A DNA stretch of 18,684 nucleotides from Smittium culicis. Lineage: Eukaryota; Kickxellomycota; Harpellomycetes; Harpellales; Legeriomycetaceae. The translations under genes were made by a program, and so were the position numbers. Location of the stretch: contig LSSN01001063.1 in assembly GCA_001970855.1 (NCBI GenBank), positions 1 through 18,684 on the forward strand, written 5' to 3'. The notes under the pieces were generated by a model. That model searched no databases. It was not told the origin of the DNA and saw only the letters and a list, made by a program, of their open reading frames with translations. Positions 1 to 11,950 of this stretch are shown here, piece after piece (position 1 is the stretch's first letter; each line of letters begins with the position of its first letter).

Positions 1-1184
1 TTCTTTAAGAGTTAGATAACCTAAAAATAAGCTGCTATAAGCTTGTATTATAGTTTTAATTTACACTGATTATTTATAAATTTAAAGTTAGTTTTACGAC
101 CAGAGATTCTTTTTATCCGTTTTTTATCATCCTATCTTAAATCTTGGGCTTATTTATTTATCTTTGAATTTTGCTGTTTTTTCATTTTGGTATAAGATAA
201 AATCATGAATTTTATGCGTTCTATTTAATGATTAAAAATTAAAATTTATAGTGAGTTTAATAAAAAGATTTTTTTAATATATTACAAATTCGTCATCTTG
301 AAAAATAATTTAGGTTAGATCAATATGTATTATCTATATCTTAAAATGATAAAAAAATTAGTATAAAATTCAAAATACAGATATAAAATTTTATAAAACT
401 CATTTCATTTTTAGAGAAAATTTTCTTAGATTAGTATTCTTTTGGCTATCAAATAAAAAAGCTATACTTTTTTATTGCATATTCAGTCATTTCTTTTCCC
501 CTATACTCATAAAAAAAAGCAGTTATCTTTTGATACAAGCTCTAGAAGCTATTTTATTTTATAACTTTAAAACTAAAAAAATATCTGGTTATTGAAATAG
601 TACAAAGGGCTTTTCATGGTTTGAGAATTTATCTCTTGGAATTTATAATTTAATTATTTATATTTAATTTTTCTATTACAATTTATTGTTTTTTTACTTA
701 TGGAAATTAAGTAATTTTATTTTAATAAATACCATAACTAAAAAAACTAATTTCATCAAAGAAATTTTATAGCAATTTTATTATAATTTTATTTTTTCTC
801 TAATTTCTTTGATATCAAAGCTTATTAATCTTAGATAAACATTATATCGCATCAAAATAAAATATAAGTTTTAGAATTAAAATTTTATTTTTTGCAAGTT
901 TAATAGATTAATTATCCGGATATTCAATGATTAAATATGAAAAATTGCATTTTTAATGCACCCATTTTTGATTTCTTCAAAAATTGGTTTTTCTTATTTT
1001 GAATTTTCACCTTGAATGATTCCTAATACTATTAAAAAACTTGAATTAATATCATTTTAACCTACAAATAAAGAATTCAATATTATCTAGATTTTTTTTC
1101 TAAGTATATATATTCACATTTCTAAAGATTTTATAGCACTCTAATAAAGCAATTAGCGCTTTATTTATATTTAATTATATCTAA

Positions 1185-1220
1185 AATATTATCATATTAA
1201 ATATTATCATATTAAATATT
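1185..1220. repeat. 15-bp tandem repeat, about 2.4 copies
   Basis: The unit AATATTATCATATTA occurs twice back to back (1185-1199 and 1200-1214), followed by the first six bases of a third copy (1215-1220). The two full units are identical, which suggests a recent small slippage duplication. Confidence 0.85.
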
Positions 1221-3082
1221 TTCCCTTATATAATCAATATTTTGAATTAATATTAACCTCTTGTTTCATTAAAAAATTCAATTCAAATTATAATGAATAA
1301 ATTTCGTTATTTTAAAGATCGAAATTATTCTGAAATTTAAAAAAAAAATTGAGATGCTTTTGTTTTGATTTTGAATTTTTTATATATTAAGGTATGGATA
1401 GTGACACTTTAATTAGTTTTATAAATAAATAATAGCATTTTTATAATTAGATTAGAAAGATTTATATCCTGAATACTTTCTACGATACTCTACTTTTTTA
1501 ATTTCAATATAAATTTATTGTGGATAGAGCCGTAATTTTTCATTATTTTACATTTTCTTATCACAATGGTTAATATTGAAAATAACACAAAAATTACAAT
1601 ACAGTTATACTATTAAGACATTAAAATTGTCGAAATAGCTTCAATATACAGCTCTTTGATTCTAAATTGAATTTTTTTAAAAATAAAATTTTATATTATT
1701 TAATAAATACTAAAAATAAAATAATTATAAATAGCTGCTTTATTTTAGAATTTTATGCTCTAGAGAATAATATTATAATGTATTATTTATAAATTAATCT
1801 AGCTTATAATAAAATAAGCATGATTTTCTAATTTTTTAACTTTTTATCAAGATAGAATTTTCGATTTAAAGAGCGTTTTTTTGTTTTTAAATTATTTTTA
1901 TGATAATTAAAATTAGCAACAATTATTTTTTGTCTAATTAAATAAAAAAAACTCCATTAACTTAATTTAAGATTTTTATAAAACTCATAACCATATTTTA
2001 TGTTTTGGAATTATTGATTAATACATTTGCGCTTATTTTTTTAATTTTAATTTATTAATGGCCAATAATTCAAATGACACCAATTAGCCGATAGAGTGTA
2101 TCGTTTTTCAAAAAGAGGTGCTAAGTTTTTTTAATTTTCTTTTTCTTCATTTTGATAGTTTAACTATAAATAATTTTAAATTATACGATATAATCTGAAT
2201 TTGAATTAAGGTTAATTATGCGCTTTATCCAATTAATCATTTATAAATTTAAATAATTTCCTCGAATTATACAAAATTATAAAAATATTGAATAAATTTT
2301 ATTTTTTGAGCTTTTATATTCTTTTTACAGAGTAAATATAAGAAACACACAATTGATATTTAATCGTTTAATTATTATTTAATTTATATCTTTTTATTTT
2401 GTATTCAGTAAATTCAAATTAAAATAGTTTGAATTTTAATATCTTAGATTTACAATATGAATTAATAATTAGTTTTTTTATTATAGCTATTATTAATTGG
2501 TTAAATTTTTAATTTTCTAATTATATTTAACTTGCTCTATATTGAATATAATCTTTAAAAATTCTAGCTGATTTAAAAAATAATAATTCACAATATATTT
2601 AATTTAGATTTTCAATAATTTAAAAAATCTTTTCAGAAAGGTATTTGATAATACTAATTGACTATTTTAAATAATAAAATACTGTAGAAAATTTTATAAT
2701 TAAAGATTCAAAGCTATAAATTAAAAAATTTATTCAATTTTCGACTAAATATTGTTAATTTATTAATTAATTTAATTCAATAATGAATAAAATTATCGAA
2801 TAAAATTTAAACTGAATATATACTAACTTTAGCATCAGTTATATTAAATCAAAAATTTTAATTAAAATTTTTTTTATTATTTAACTAAAGAGCTCTCTAT
2901 ATATTGTTATAGAAATAGAAATGTATAAAATAAATATATTTATGTCTTTATAGTAAAAAAAATATTTCGAGTTAAGAATAAATAATAAATTTAATCAAAA
3001 CACTAAAAAAAATTCGGAAATTAAATTTAGCTCAATTTATATAGTTAAAAAATGTGAGTAAGTTAATTTAAGCGGAATTTTC

Positions 3083-3101
3083 AAAAAAAAAAAAAAAAAA
3101 A
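3083..3101 (+). repeat. Poly(A) run of 19
   Basis: Nineteen consecutive A between TTTTC and CAGTTACTTTTG. It could be the tail of a retroposed copy in + orientation, but no target-site duplication or recognisable body was found around it, so it is recorded only as a homopolymer. Confidence 0.9.
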
Positions 3102-4997
3102 CAGTTACTTTTGACTGATGGAATCTATTATTTGAAATTTTTATTGTACATATCTTTAATAGTACGAATATTTTCACAAATTATAATATTTATTTACAAA
3201 CATAAAAATTAATTTTATTGGTGTAGCTCTAATTTATAATAATTAAACTGATATTTAACATTTTAATTAAAGTATAATATAATAAGCTCTTAGGTACTGT
3301 TTCCTATTCATTTGAGAATCTGATAAATAAGTATGAATATTTATTTATTTTACAAAATAAATTGCATATTTTATTACCATTATATATTAAAACATATGAT
3401 TTTCTGGTAGAATATAGTGGCTTTATTTAATTTATTAAATATTTATAATTATAAAAAACTATAAAGAGAAAAAAATTCTGTATATGTAGCTACGAGAATT
3501 ATTTTTAAATTGTAATCGATATTTTCGAAAAAAGATATTATTAATTATAATTAATAAAATAGGGTTCAAATTATATTTTATTTTGAATATTTATTCCAGT
3601 TATTTATATTTTTAAAGATTTAAAATTCTACATAATTAATATATTCATCTAAATAATAAATGTTAAATATATATCTAATTGAAAGATATCAATTTATTCT
3701 CGTTGGGATATTTATACAAAATTAAAAAAGAAAAATTTATAAAAGTTTATTTAAGCTTATCTTTATAAAATTTAAGAATTGATAGCTATAGACATAAATA
3801 GACAAAGAAAAAAATATATAAATAAAAAAGAACACAAATTAATAAAAAATAAACTATTAAAGTGCGTAAATTAAATTATAATTTATTTTTTAACCCGAAA
3901 AAATCTTATATGACACACCTATACATGTGAGTATATAATTTTAATGCTACAGATGTAATTAAATATACTTTATAAATAAATACTATATCAATAATTATAA
4001 ATTTAGTATTAGCTATTTAGAAATAGGTAATCTGATTTTTTTCATAAATCTAAATATAATAAAAATGCGACTAAATTAGATTAATGACTCTTTAAATTGA
4101 GTTTTAAACTAATTTTAATCATTATTTTCAGTATTAGACATTTGATTTTTTCTTAGAAGAAAAATAATAAAAAAATTAAAGCTTAAATACATTTTTAAGA
4201 ATTAATAATTTATTTTTTTAAATCTGTCAATAGAACCGATGTTTCAAAATGATAAATAATAGTATTTTTTTATAAGATCATAAATTTAAATATAAATTTA
4301 CTTCAAATTAATGGAGTATCTTAAAAATATACTACTGATAGTAAAAAGATTTCTACTAAGCTAAAATATTTCAACTTAAAAATATCTACTTTTAACTTTA
4401 TTTCTACGATAATAGTTAAATTATTATAATATGATTACCTAAAGATAGATCTATTGATTAAAATATAAATAGATCAAAGTATCAACTAAATAAAATTACC
4501 GTCAAAAATCAAATCATATCATATAACTTTATTTTTATTTATAGCCAAAATTTTAATTAAAAATAGGTGAGTAATAAATGACTAACTATTTTATATTAAT
4601 AATATAACATTTTCTTATCTCACACATAAAAGATTATTACGTTTATAAATAAGAATAATAGAACCTATCAACTAAAATTAAGATAAATATTCATGTCATA
4701 CCAATTATAAATATAAAATTAATATTATTTTATTCGCATTATTTGATCTAAAATAAAAATTTTATAAAAAAATTTAGACTAAATAATATCATATATAATC
4801 GCTTTAATTTTTAATTACTAATATTCCGATCTTTATAAATATATATATTAGCTTTGATTTAAGCTCAATTTCACTTCTTCATTTTAAAAAATAAGTTCAA
4901 TCACATTTAATTTTACAATAGGAGGATTGAAGAGGATATTAAAGTCTAATTTTTTGTTTAAAGTCGCCTGAAACATTTTTTTGTAGAATGAAAAATA

Positions 4998-5145
4998 TAC
5001 GTGTGTGGGATTTAATGAGGTTCTATATAATACTCATATCATTATCCTATAGATGTTGGAGTTCGCGGAAGGGGGCGGGTGAAATTCTAGATGAATTTAT
5101 CCTAGGATTTTTTTAGGAAGGAATGGGGGATATCTACACACATGT
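4998..5145. mobile_element. G-rich patch within a short inverted repeat; possible MITE relic
   Basis: This patch stands out from its A+T-rich surroundings because of G clusters such as GCGGAAGGGGGCGGG at about 5065-5079. Its ends form an imperfect inverted repeat: TACGTGTGTGGGAT from 4998, and a right end that reads ACATGTGTGTAGATA when complemented (5145-5131). A perfect 10-bp palindrome ATCCTAGGAT lies inside at 5099-5108. An open stretch of about 26 codons runs across the G-rich part but begins without a start and ends at a TAG. A small foldback element is one reading; a relic of foreign or older coding DNA is another. No family is recognised and only one copy is seen. Confidence 0.25.
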
Positions 5146-5149
5146 TATG

Positions 5150-7370
5150 TATCAAAGAGTTTATTATACATAATTTAAAAATATAAAAAAAAATATTCAA
5201 AAAAATTTATAATTTGCTATAAAAATAATGTCTAAACTGAACCTAATGTGCCAATCTAGTTGCTTTATATCCAATAGTGTTTTTTTTAAAGTTTAATTTA
5301 ATGAGTATTAGCTATATAAATGTTGATAATAAGTTCGAGTAATGCTAAAACTTAGCGTAAGTTTATTATATAGTGCGCTACCAGTATAATACTAAACAGG
5401 AAATTTTAATTTATTTGTAAAATATTTTTAAAGATCATAAAATAACTTTTTTTAAAAATTTTCTCGTTGTCTTATATGCAAAAATTGAATGAAGTGAGAT
5501 AAAAACATGATAACTGATTTTTTTTATATTATATAGGGTCAAACTGTTGCAACATTATTGATTAAATAATTACTGGTATGATTGATGCTATTCTTTCCCG
5601 ATAGCTCTATGACTTATAAAATATATTATTTGACAGTAATAAAGATTATATTAATGCAAATTATCTAAAAAATATTTTTTTACGATTTAATGTAGTAATA
5701 GAAATTAGCGTGCGCAATAATCTAAGCTCATAGCTCAATTTAACTCTCAGCTATCTTAAAATCTTATTTACTTACATAAAATAAAAAAAATTCTATATTT
5801 AAATTTATTTCAAAATATACAAAAAATAAATTATCATTTAACATAAAATAGTATGCAGAAAAAAAATTCTACCTAGTATACTGGTTTAAATTCTTATTAA
5901 TTTTTTTTTTCAATACGTGAATCACATGTCAAATCCAAAACTAGCATATTAAAGGTTGTTTTGTGCGATCAGAAATTTTTAATGATGTATTCTGAAAATA
6001 AAAAAACACAGATAATCTATATATTGATACATCTAATTATGATATTAACTTCATATAACATATAATTAGCTATTTATATTCGCAATTTTTCTTTATTTGG
6101 AAATTTAGGTCCAGAATTCTAAAATAATCCGAAAAAAATTTTTTAATATTATAATTCGTTACGCCTTGATTTTAAAAATTTTAAAATGTAAATATAAATA
6201 TAAATAGTATTTGAAAAAGGCAAATATATCAAATAATATAACCTATAGAAATATACTTGACAATTTTACTACTTCGAATTTTATTTATGCATTACAATTA
6301 TAAAATATCTAAATAACACCAGTTATTATAATTCCAATTGAATATTTGAACTTGGAAAATTAAATTTAGTAAATAACAATAGTCTAATATTTAATTTAAT
6401 ATGGGGAAAAAATATAATATTAAAAAAAATTAATCAAATAAAAACGAGATTAATTGCGTGATGAAATAGATTTATACTATACGAGTCTAATTTTTAAATT
6501 AATGCATAACTTGAAATTCTTTAATAAATTATATATTGCTTATTGATATCTATAATTATACTTAAAGTCATTTAATCTAAATAATAAATTGAAATAAATT
6601 TTACAAATATACATTTATCTTTTTATTATAAAATATTAAATTCGTTTAAAAAAAGAAAATAAGATTATAAAATGTTATTTTATTTTTTAAATACTCGAGC
6701 CGATACTATTTATCTTCAAAAAATTTTATTCTTTGGCCAGAATTTCCCAAATATGAGATTATATCTGAGAAAAATTATCAGCGAATAATTTTATAATGTA
6801 AAATAATTCAATTTAAAAAATCAAAATAATATTTCATAATGAAATATAAAAATTGAAATTAATTTGGAATTCATCCAATAATGTTTTTTTAAATTTTACA
6901 GTATGAAATTTCAAGCTAAAAATTTTTTTTCTTCGTTCAGAATCACCATATTGATAGAATTTAACTATTAAAATATATTTATAATCGATTTGTAATATAC
7001 TTTAGCTGATAATGAAGGGATAAGCTATTTTAATTTAAACAGATAAATCTCTATGATCGAGAATTTATTATTCGCTAAATTACAAGGTCAGATTAATTTG
7101 TTTTATTTTTTACAATTTTTTACCCAGTTTTTTTTTTTTCTTTTTATTTCTTTAAAATTAATTTAAGCTATTTTAAAAAAAATTAGCAAAAGGGATTCCA
7201 TTTGTAATTTTGAATTATCTATAATATATGTATATTGTAATATTTTTTTAATTTTAAATAAAATTAGTTTAAACATTATTTATAGTCCAATATCAGAAAC
7301 CAAAAATAAAGACTTATCTAATAAAAAAAGAAAATAATACCAATTTCTGATAAAATAGAAGCTCTCGATG
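5150..7370. other. Gene-free A+T-rich DNA
   Basis: Nothing supportable was found in either strand. Stops are dense in all frames, and only A/T runs and short AT palindromes are present, including an interrupted T-rich stretch around 7120-7150. It is probably intergenic. Confidence 0.55.
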
Positions 7371-7479
7371 TGTTCAGAGTGAAAAAATTGCATCAAAAGT
7401 ACCAAAAATAAAAAAAAAAAACGATAATACTGCGAGTTATGTAATAAAAATTTTTGTCTAAATAAAAAAAAAACAAGAT

Positions 7480-8680
7480 ATCAATTAGCTTGAAGTATTG
7501 AAAAGTAATTAAATGAGTAGATAGATACAAAAATAAGTAAAAACTCAGCATCTAAACATACTACTATAAAAAAAACCCCCTTTGAGTTTTTCACAAGATT
7601 TAGGATAATTCTCTGGGTGCTGAAAAGATTTATTTTATAGCTATCAGTGAGTGGTTTGACTATTCAAAGCGCAGAGACAGATTTCATAGTATAAAATTTA
7701 CATGAGAGGCTGAAAATTTTGTTCATATTTCTGCTAGAAATTTTCCCAAAAAATTGATTAAAATAAAATTTGAAGGTGACTACCTATCTTATCACTTAGC
7801 CTATCAGTATTTTTATTTATTAGCATTAAGATAATTTTTTATATAATTTTAAGTATATAAAAATCATTAGGCTTTAATTTGTTGTAACTAAATGACTAAA
7901 AACATATTTTTCTTTAGATGAAAAAGCTTTTTCAGGATTTAAGCCTATAAAAGATAAATAATTTCCATTACTAGTATCAAAATATATATAAGATTGTATA
8001 ATAAAATCAATATGATCTACGTGTTTGAAATTATGGATAATACATTCGTCGATTCGAAGTTTTTATCAAAATTAGTACTTTAACCAGATTTTTTTTGATC
8101 CTTCGAAATACAACAAATTTGATCCAGACTATGAATCAAGATGTAATTTCAAAAATTAAAGAATAGTAACTTTAAAAAATTTTTTAAAACTAAAACATCT
8201 GTAAGTTTTTAAGCTACATCTGATTCAGGTTTTATGAGAAAAAAATAATTTAAACAAACCTATTAAACGCCTTTAAGTGAATGTTGGGGATTTTTAATAA
8301 TTAGAATATGCGATTTCTGAAAATTTGAATACCATTTTTAGATGATAAATACTAATTTATAATTAGAAAAATGATATCGTATTTAAAAATTGAATGCCTA
8401 AAATTGGAACAGGTTTACTCTTCAATTGTTTACCTGTGGAAACAATTAATTATAATATCGAAAAGTAATACATTATTGAATCTGAAATTATCATACAAGC
8501 GAAAAAAATTACGATAGCGAAGAGAATAATTCAATTACTAATAATTCCGAGGATATTTTCATCCATAACTATATCAATATAATTCCTGAGTTTGAGAAAG
8601 GCTTCAAAATTATAGAAAATCGTCTATATATTTTGAAAAAGTACGACTATAAATTGTATAGATTTTAATGTATCAATTAA
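7480..8680 (+). pseudogene. Decayed Tigger/pogo-type (CENP-B-like) transposase
   Basis: A dead DNA-transposon transposase, recognisable in pieces in different + frames. Around 7646-7720 the reading SEWFDYSKRRDRFHSIKFT, then a stop in place of the expected residue, then EAEN, matches the end of the CENP-B-type DNA-binding region (family pattern: W, RFKKRH, then GEA). At 7890-7980 KTYFSLDEKAFSGFKPIKDK resembles the RTYIS-REEK-APGFK-SKDR block that opens the DDE catalytic part, followed by a decayed LLL...DFKLKP-like tract. At 8267-8290 TPLSECWGF resembles the STLNGCW block. Near 8590-8640 FEKGFKIIENRLYILKK resembles the C-terminal helix. The blocks are in the order and approximate spacing of a full-length gene, but many stops and frameshifts separate them, so it cannot encode an enzyme. 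The element's terminal inverted repeats were not found. Block assignments rest on recalled family patterns, not a search. Confidence 0.65.
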
Positions 8681-8689
8681 AAAAATTAG

Positions 8690-9810
8690 AGCACTTCATC
8701 CATATCTGATTATTTTAAGTTGTTACAAAAAAGGAAAAAAATGTACTTGAATTTCTTCAAATATAAATAAAATATTAATCATAAAGCAAAATAATCTATA
8801 TTAAAAATATAACACATAATAAATAAAGAATAAATATATGAATTTATTCTGTATTCTGTATTCTATATTATGATACCATATTAATTTATAAAAGCAATAT
8901 AACCAAAAAACTATCTTTCATAGTTTCAAAAAATAAAAATTTATCTTTTGGGAATTAATAAATGATATATTATATATGCTAATCGAATTGACCTAAAGTT
9001 AAAAAAAAGGCAAAATATTTATAATTTAATTTATTATTGAAATATCAATAAATTTTGATTTTTATCTCTAAATTATTAGAAATAGTATTCATATTACTTT
9101 TTCAGATTTTGATCGATAAAAAATTGTCATTGTTGTTACATAAAATAACGACGAATAAAAAGATGTGGATATTTATTCGATTTGAATAGTGTTATTTTTT
9201 TTCTTTTATTTCAATTTTAATAAAAATAAGTTACAAATGATATGGATATTTTTTTTCGTACTTTAATCAAAGAAGGATTTCATATAATTTAAAATTTCTA
9301 TACGTTAATTTTCGTTTAATATATACCAACTTAATTTATTCTATTCTATTACTATAATACATTTTTCTTTATTTAATTTTTCAAATTATGTTATGTGGCT
9401 CGTGATAAAGAATTAGAGAATAATAATTTACTATAAAAACTGCAAAATTTTCAATCTGGGAAAAATAATTTATCAAAATTTTAACAAAAAATTCTAAAAT
9501 ACCTAAATATAAACATTAAAAACATTAAAACTTTAAATTTAATGATCTTTAATGATATAAAAGTTAAATAAAAATAAAAATTAGCATTTTAATATATAGA
9601 TGGAATTTTATATTGTTTAACGTAAAAAATAAGTTTCAAAAATTATTTTTATTTAAATATTTAATAGATATTATAATTCTGCTAATAGATTTAGCTTGAA
9701 GTCTATAATTATTTATTAAAAAAAAAGAACTTATGCTTCGATTTTTTATTTTTACTATTCAATGAGCAGTATCTTAAAAGTTAAATTCTTTTTTTTTCCG
9801 TTTTTTTTTG
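8690..9810. other. Gene-free A+T-rich DNA right of the dead transposase
   Basis: No gene or recognisable element was found. The left part may still contain the 3' non-coding end of the Tigger-like element, but no terminal inverted repeat could be identified. Confidence 0.5.
8845..8865. repeat. 7-bp tandem repeat, three units
   Basis: TATTCTG is repeated twice, followed by a third unit TATTCTA with one change. A trivial slippage repeat in intergenic DNA. Confidence 0.8.
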
Positions 9811-9814
9811 CTAA

Positions 9815-9862
9815 CATCGAATCTATTAAAATATGAGACTCTTATGATGAGAGGAACTTTTT
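9815..9862 (+). repeat. Possible fragment of MITE family 2
   Basis: The segment from CGAATC at about 9818 to GAGAGGAACTTTTTTTCC just after 9850 resembles the left terminal part of the family 2 element (compare the complement of 13631-13677, where GAGAAGGAACTTTTTTTCC follows a GATATTCTTAGCA tract). The resemblance fades quickly to the right. Chance similarity through the T run is possible, so this is a weak call. Confidence 0.25.
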
Positions 9863-9949
9863 TTCCTTGGAGTTTTATTTTTTAGAAATGATTAGGTGTT
9901 GTCATTGGCTAACCTATTTAATCCACTTGAAAATTTATTCTAGTTTAAT

Positions 9950-10145
9950 TTAACCATTTACTGGGTAGTAGAATATTTTTAAGCTACAAAATATAGCCAA
10001 CAGAGTTCATTTTAATTCTTTAATTACAAGACCTTAAAAAATATTGGTCTAATATAAAAGAGCAGCAAATAATAAAAATGCTTTTAAATCATAAACGAAT
10101 CATAAAATAAATTTATTTAAAGAGCGTTGTGCGGGAAAGTGTTAA
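9950..10145 (+). mobile_element. piggyBac-like MITE (family 1), isolated copy
   Basis: A 196-bp element flanked on both sides by TTAA (9950-9953 and 10142-10145). The left end reads CCATTTACTGGGTAG, and the complement of the right end reads CACTTTCCCGCACAACG. Inside are the family-typical words CTACAAAATATAGCCAAC, AGCAGCAAATAATAAA and CATAAACGAATCATAAAAT. TTAA duplication plus CCCTTT-like ends is the signature of piggyBac-superfamily elements. It carries no coding capacity, so it would depend on a transposase encoded elsewhere. The left end is more mutated than in the copies beyond 14 kb, which suggests an older insertion. Confidence 0.75.
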
Positions 10146-11689
10146 AGCCCATATAAAATTTGATATATACGAAAAATTTATTAGAAAGCATTCTGCTCCA
10201 CAAAAAAAGCTCCCAAATATTATTTATTTCGGAATTCTTTATGAATAAGTAATTTTATAGTGAAAGGAGCTACAGTTTATAAATTTGAATAAAAAAAATA
10301 TAGAGAATGGATAAAATAGTTGCTTTATTTTACTAAAAAAAAATTTAAATGAAATAAATAAATGAAAGATTCTTTACTAACAGAGCACTTTTATGCATAA
10401 AGACTTGCAGTTGGTGAAATTTCATATATATATTTTTAACAGTAAATAAAATCTATTATTTTGTAGCAAATAATACTTTAATAATTAAATTAATAACTAA
10501 AATGCCTTACAAATTCCGCCTTTAATAATTTTAACTTTAAAATGATCGGTCCAATAATTATAAGATGCAGCAAAGCGCTTTCTTCGTTTATAATCCCTCA
10601 AATTTAAAAGTATGAAATCCCATTTAAATTAAATATTGAACCAATAGCCAGTGTGTATGAAGCTGATAGAGTGGCAGAAAGGGGTTTGTTGAAAAAAATA
10701 TTTTTATATTATTTCTATAACTTTTTAATTATTTTTTAATATTTTTTCGTATACTTTTAAATTGTATTTAACAAACCCTGAGACAAAAAAATTTAAATTA
10801 AACAAATAATATTAATAACATGTGGTATTCAGTCCAATAGCATTAAACTTTTTACAAATTGCTCTTTTTGTTCAATATCTCGCATATTTAATTTAATTTT
10901 TGTTCTTTTTATTTGCTAGCTTTCATGAACACAAATTTAAATAAATTTTCCGTGATCTGTTAATAAATTGAGCCAGGCTATGCGCGAGAGCTTTCATAAT
11001 CAATAGATAGCTAATAAAGAGGGTTACATGTGTCTGTTTCAATCGCTTGGATATTTTTGTTAGTTCTTTAACACTTTCCCGTATAAGAAAATGAGAGATT
11101 CAGAAGGAAGAAGGGTCAATGTTGCAGATAATAATTATTGGAACGAGTATTTAAAAATCATATTATCATTGACTAAATTTGAAAAGCGTTTTGTTATTTC
11201 TAACTATTTATTTTATTTTGGAATTGTTATTTACTATACTAAAGCTATTATTTTTTCTCTTAGATATCAATTTTTTATGCGACTTTGTACACTTTAACAC
11301 TTTATGTCTAAAATTCTCTCTTTGTAAAGAATCTCCCAAATTGAATGAAAAAAGACCCCTCATTTTCACTATTAAAATACACAAATATATTAACTTTATT
11401 ATATGATCATTATTTAAATAGCATTCAATGGTTTGAAAAATGTTGAAATACAAAGAAAAAAATTTACCAGAATTTTGCCTTCCTTAACTAGGCCTTAAGC
11501 TATTAAAAAAAGGCGATAAATACATTCTTTATAAATTAAGCACGAATCATAGTTATCATAAGTTCAAAATTAGGGTAAAAGAATAAGTTTCTGTGATAGA
11601 AATACTCCCAAAGTACTATACATAGATTATTACCAACAAAATAGTAGAACGGATAAACTCGATCTTTATTAATAATAAATAATAACGAG
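10146..11689. other. Intergenic stretch between MITEs; no gene supported
   Basis: Only a short inverted repeat near 10.7 kb and a solo TTAACACTTTCCCG at 11068-11081 are of note. Three small open frames (11091-11297 +, 11179-11406 +, 11208-11453 -) overlap one another in A+T-rich DNA. They have low-complexity Phe/Leu/Ile/Lys composition and no splice or start context, so they are not accepted as genes. Confidence 0.5.
10681..10780. repeat. Short foldback: inverted repeat with ~76-bp loop
   Basis: GGGGTTTGTTGA at 10681-10692 pairs with the complement of TTAACAAACCC ending near 10779, giving arms of about 12 bp with one mismatch around an A/T-rich loop. It may be a small foldback element or a decayed MITE. 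It has no second copy in the window. Confidence 0.4.
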
Positions 11690-11950
11690 AAGTGAGACCA
11701 AGATTCATAGAATCTGATCTCGAATATATAGGATATTCATAGGGGAAGCGAAACTTCTTTTCTTAGAAATTCTATTATCTTGTTTAATAAGGAAAATTTT
11801 GGTTGTATCAGATAAGCTATTCGATAATATTTCTATTAAGATATAAAAATAAAAGTAATACATTGAAGTATTAAAAATTTGTTAATAAGATTTCCGCTTC
11901 TCGAAATAATATTCATATATTTATATCAAAATTAAGTAAAAATATTTATA
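11690..11950 (+). mobile_element. MITE family 2, copy 1
   Basis: This segment aligns over its length with the complement of 13435-13715. Shared words in order are GAGACCAAGATTC (GTCTCAAGATTC in the other copy), CGAATATATAGGATATTC, a GAAGCGAAACTT tract, TTGGTTGTATCAGATA, an A/T-rich middle and CTTCTCGAA. Its ends form an imperfect inverted repeat: ATATAGGATATTC...GAAGCGAAACTT at the left, and at the right the complement reads ATATATGAATATT...GAAGCGGAAATCTT. It has no coding capacity. Boundaries are approximate, because no clean target-site duplication was seen. The superfamily is not recognised. Confidence 0.55.

Larger units (their letters stand above)
1..4920. other. Gene-free, extremely A+T-rich DNA
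   Basis: No open frame of useful length, no tRNA-like fold and no recognisable mobile element was seen on either strand. The stretch is dominated by short A/T words, runs of A or T and small AT palindromes. Stops in all six frames are dense. It reads as intergenic or deep intronic DNA of a very A+T-rich eukaryote. Decayed repeats too diverged to recognise by eye may be hidden here. Confidence 0.6.

Noticed and set aside
11091..11453. Three overlapping small ORFs (two + strand, one - strand)
   Set aside because: They overlap each other on both strands, have Phe/Leu/Ile/Lys low-complexity composition expected from A/T-rich DNA, match no family and have no splice or promoter context.
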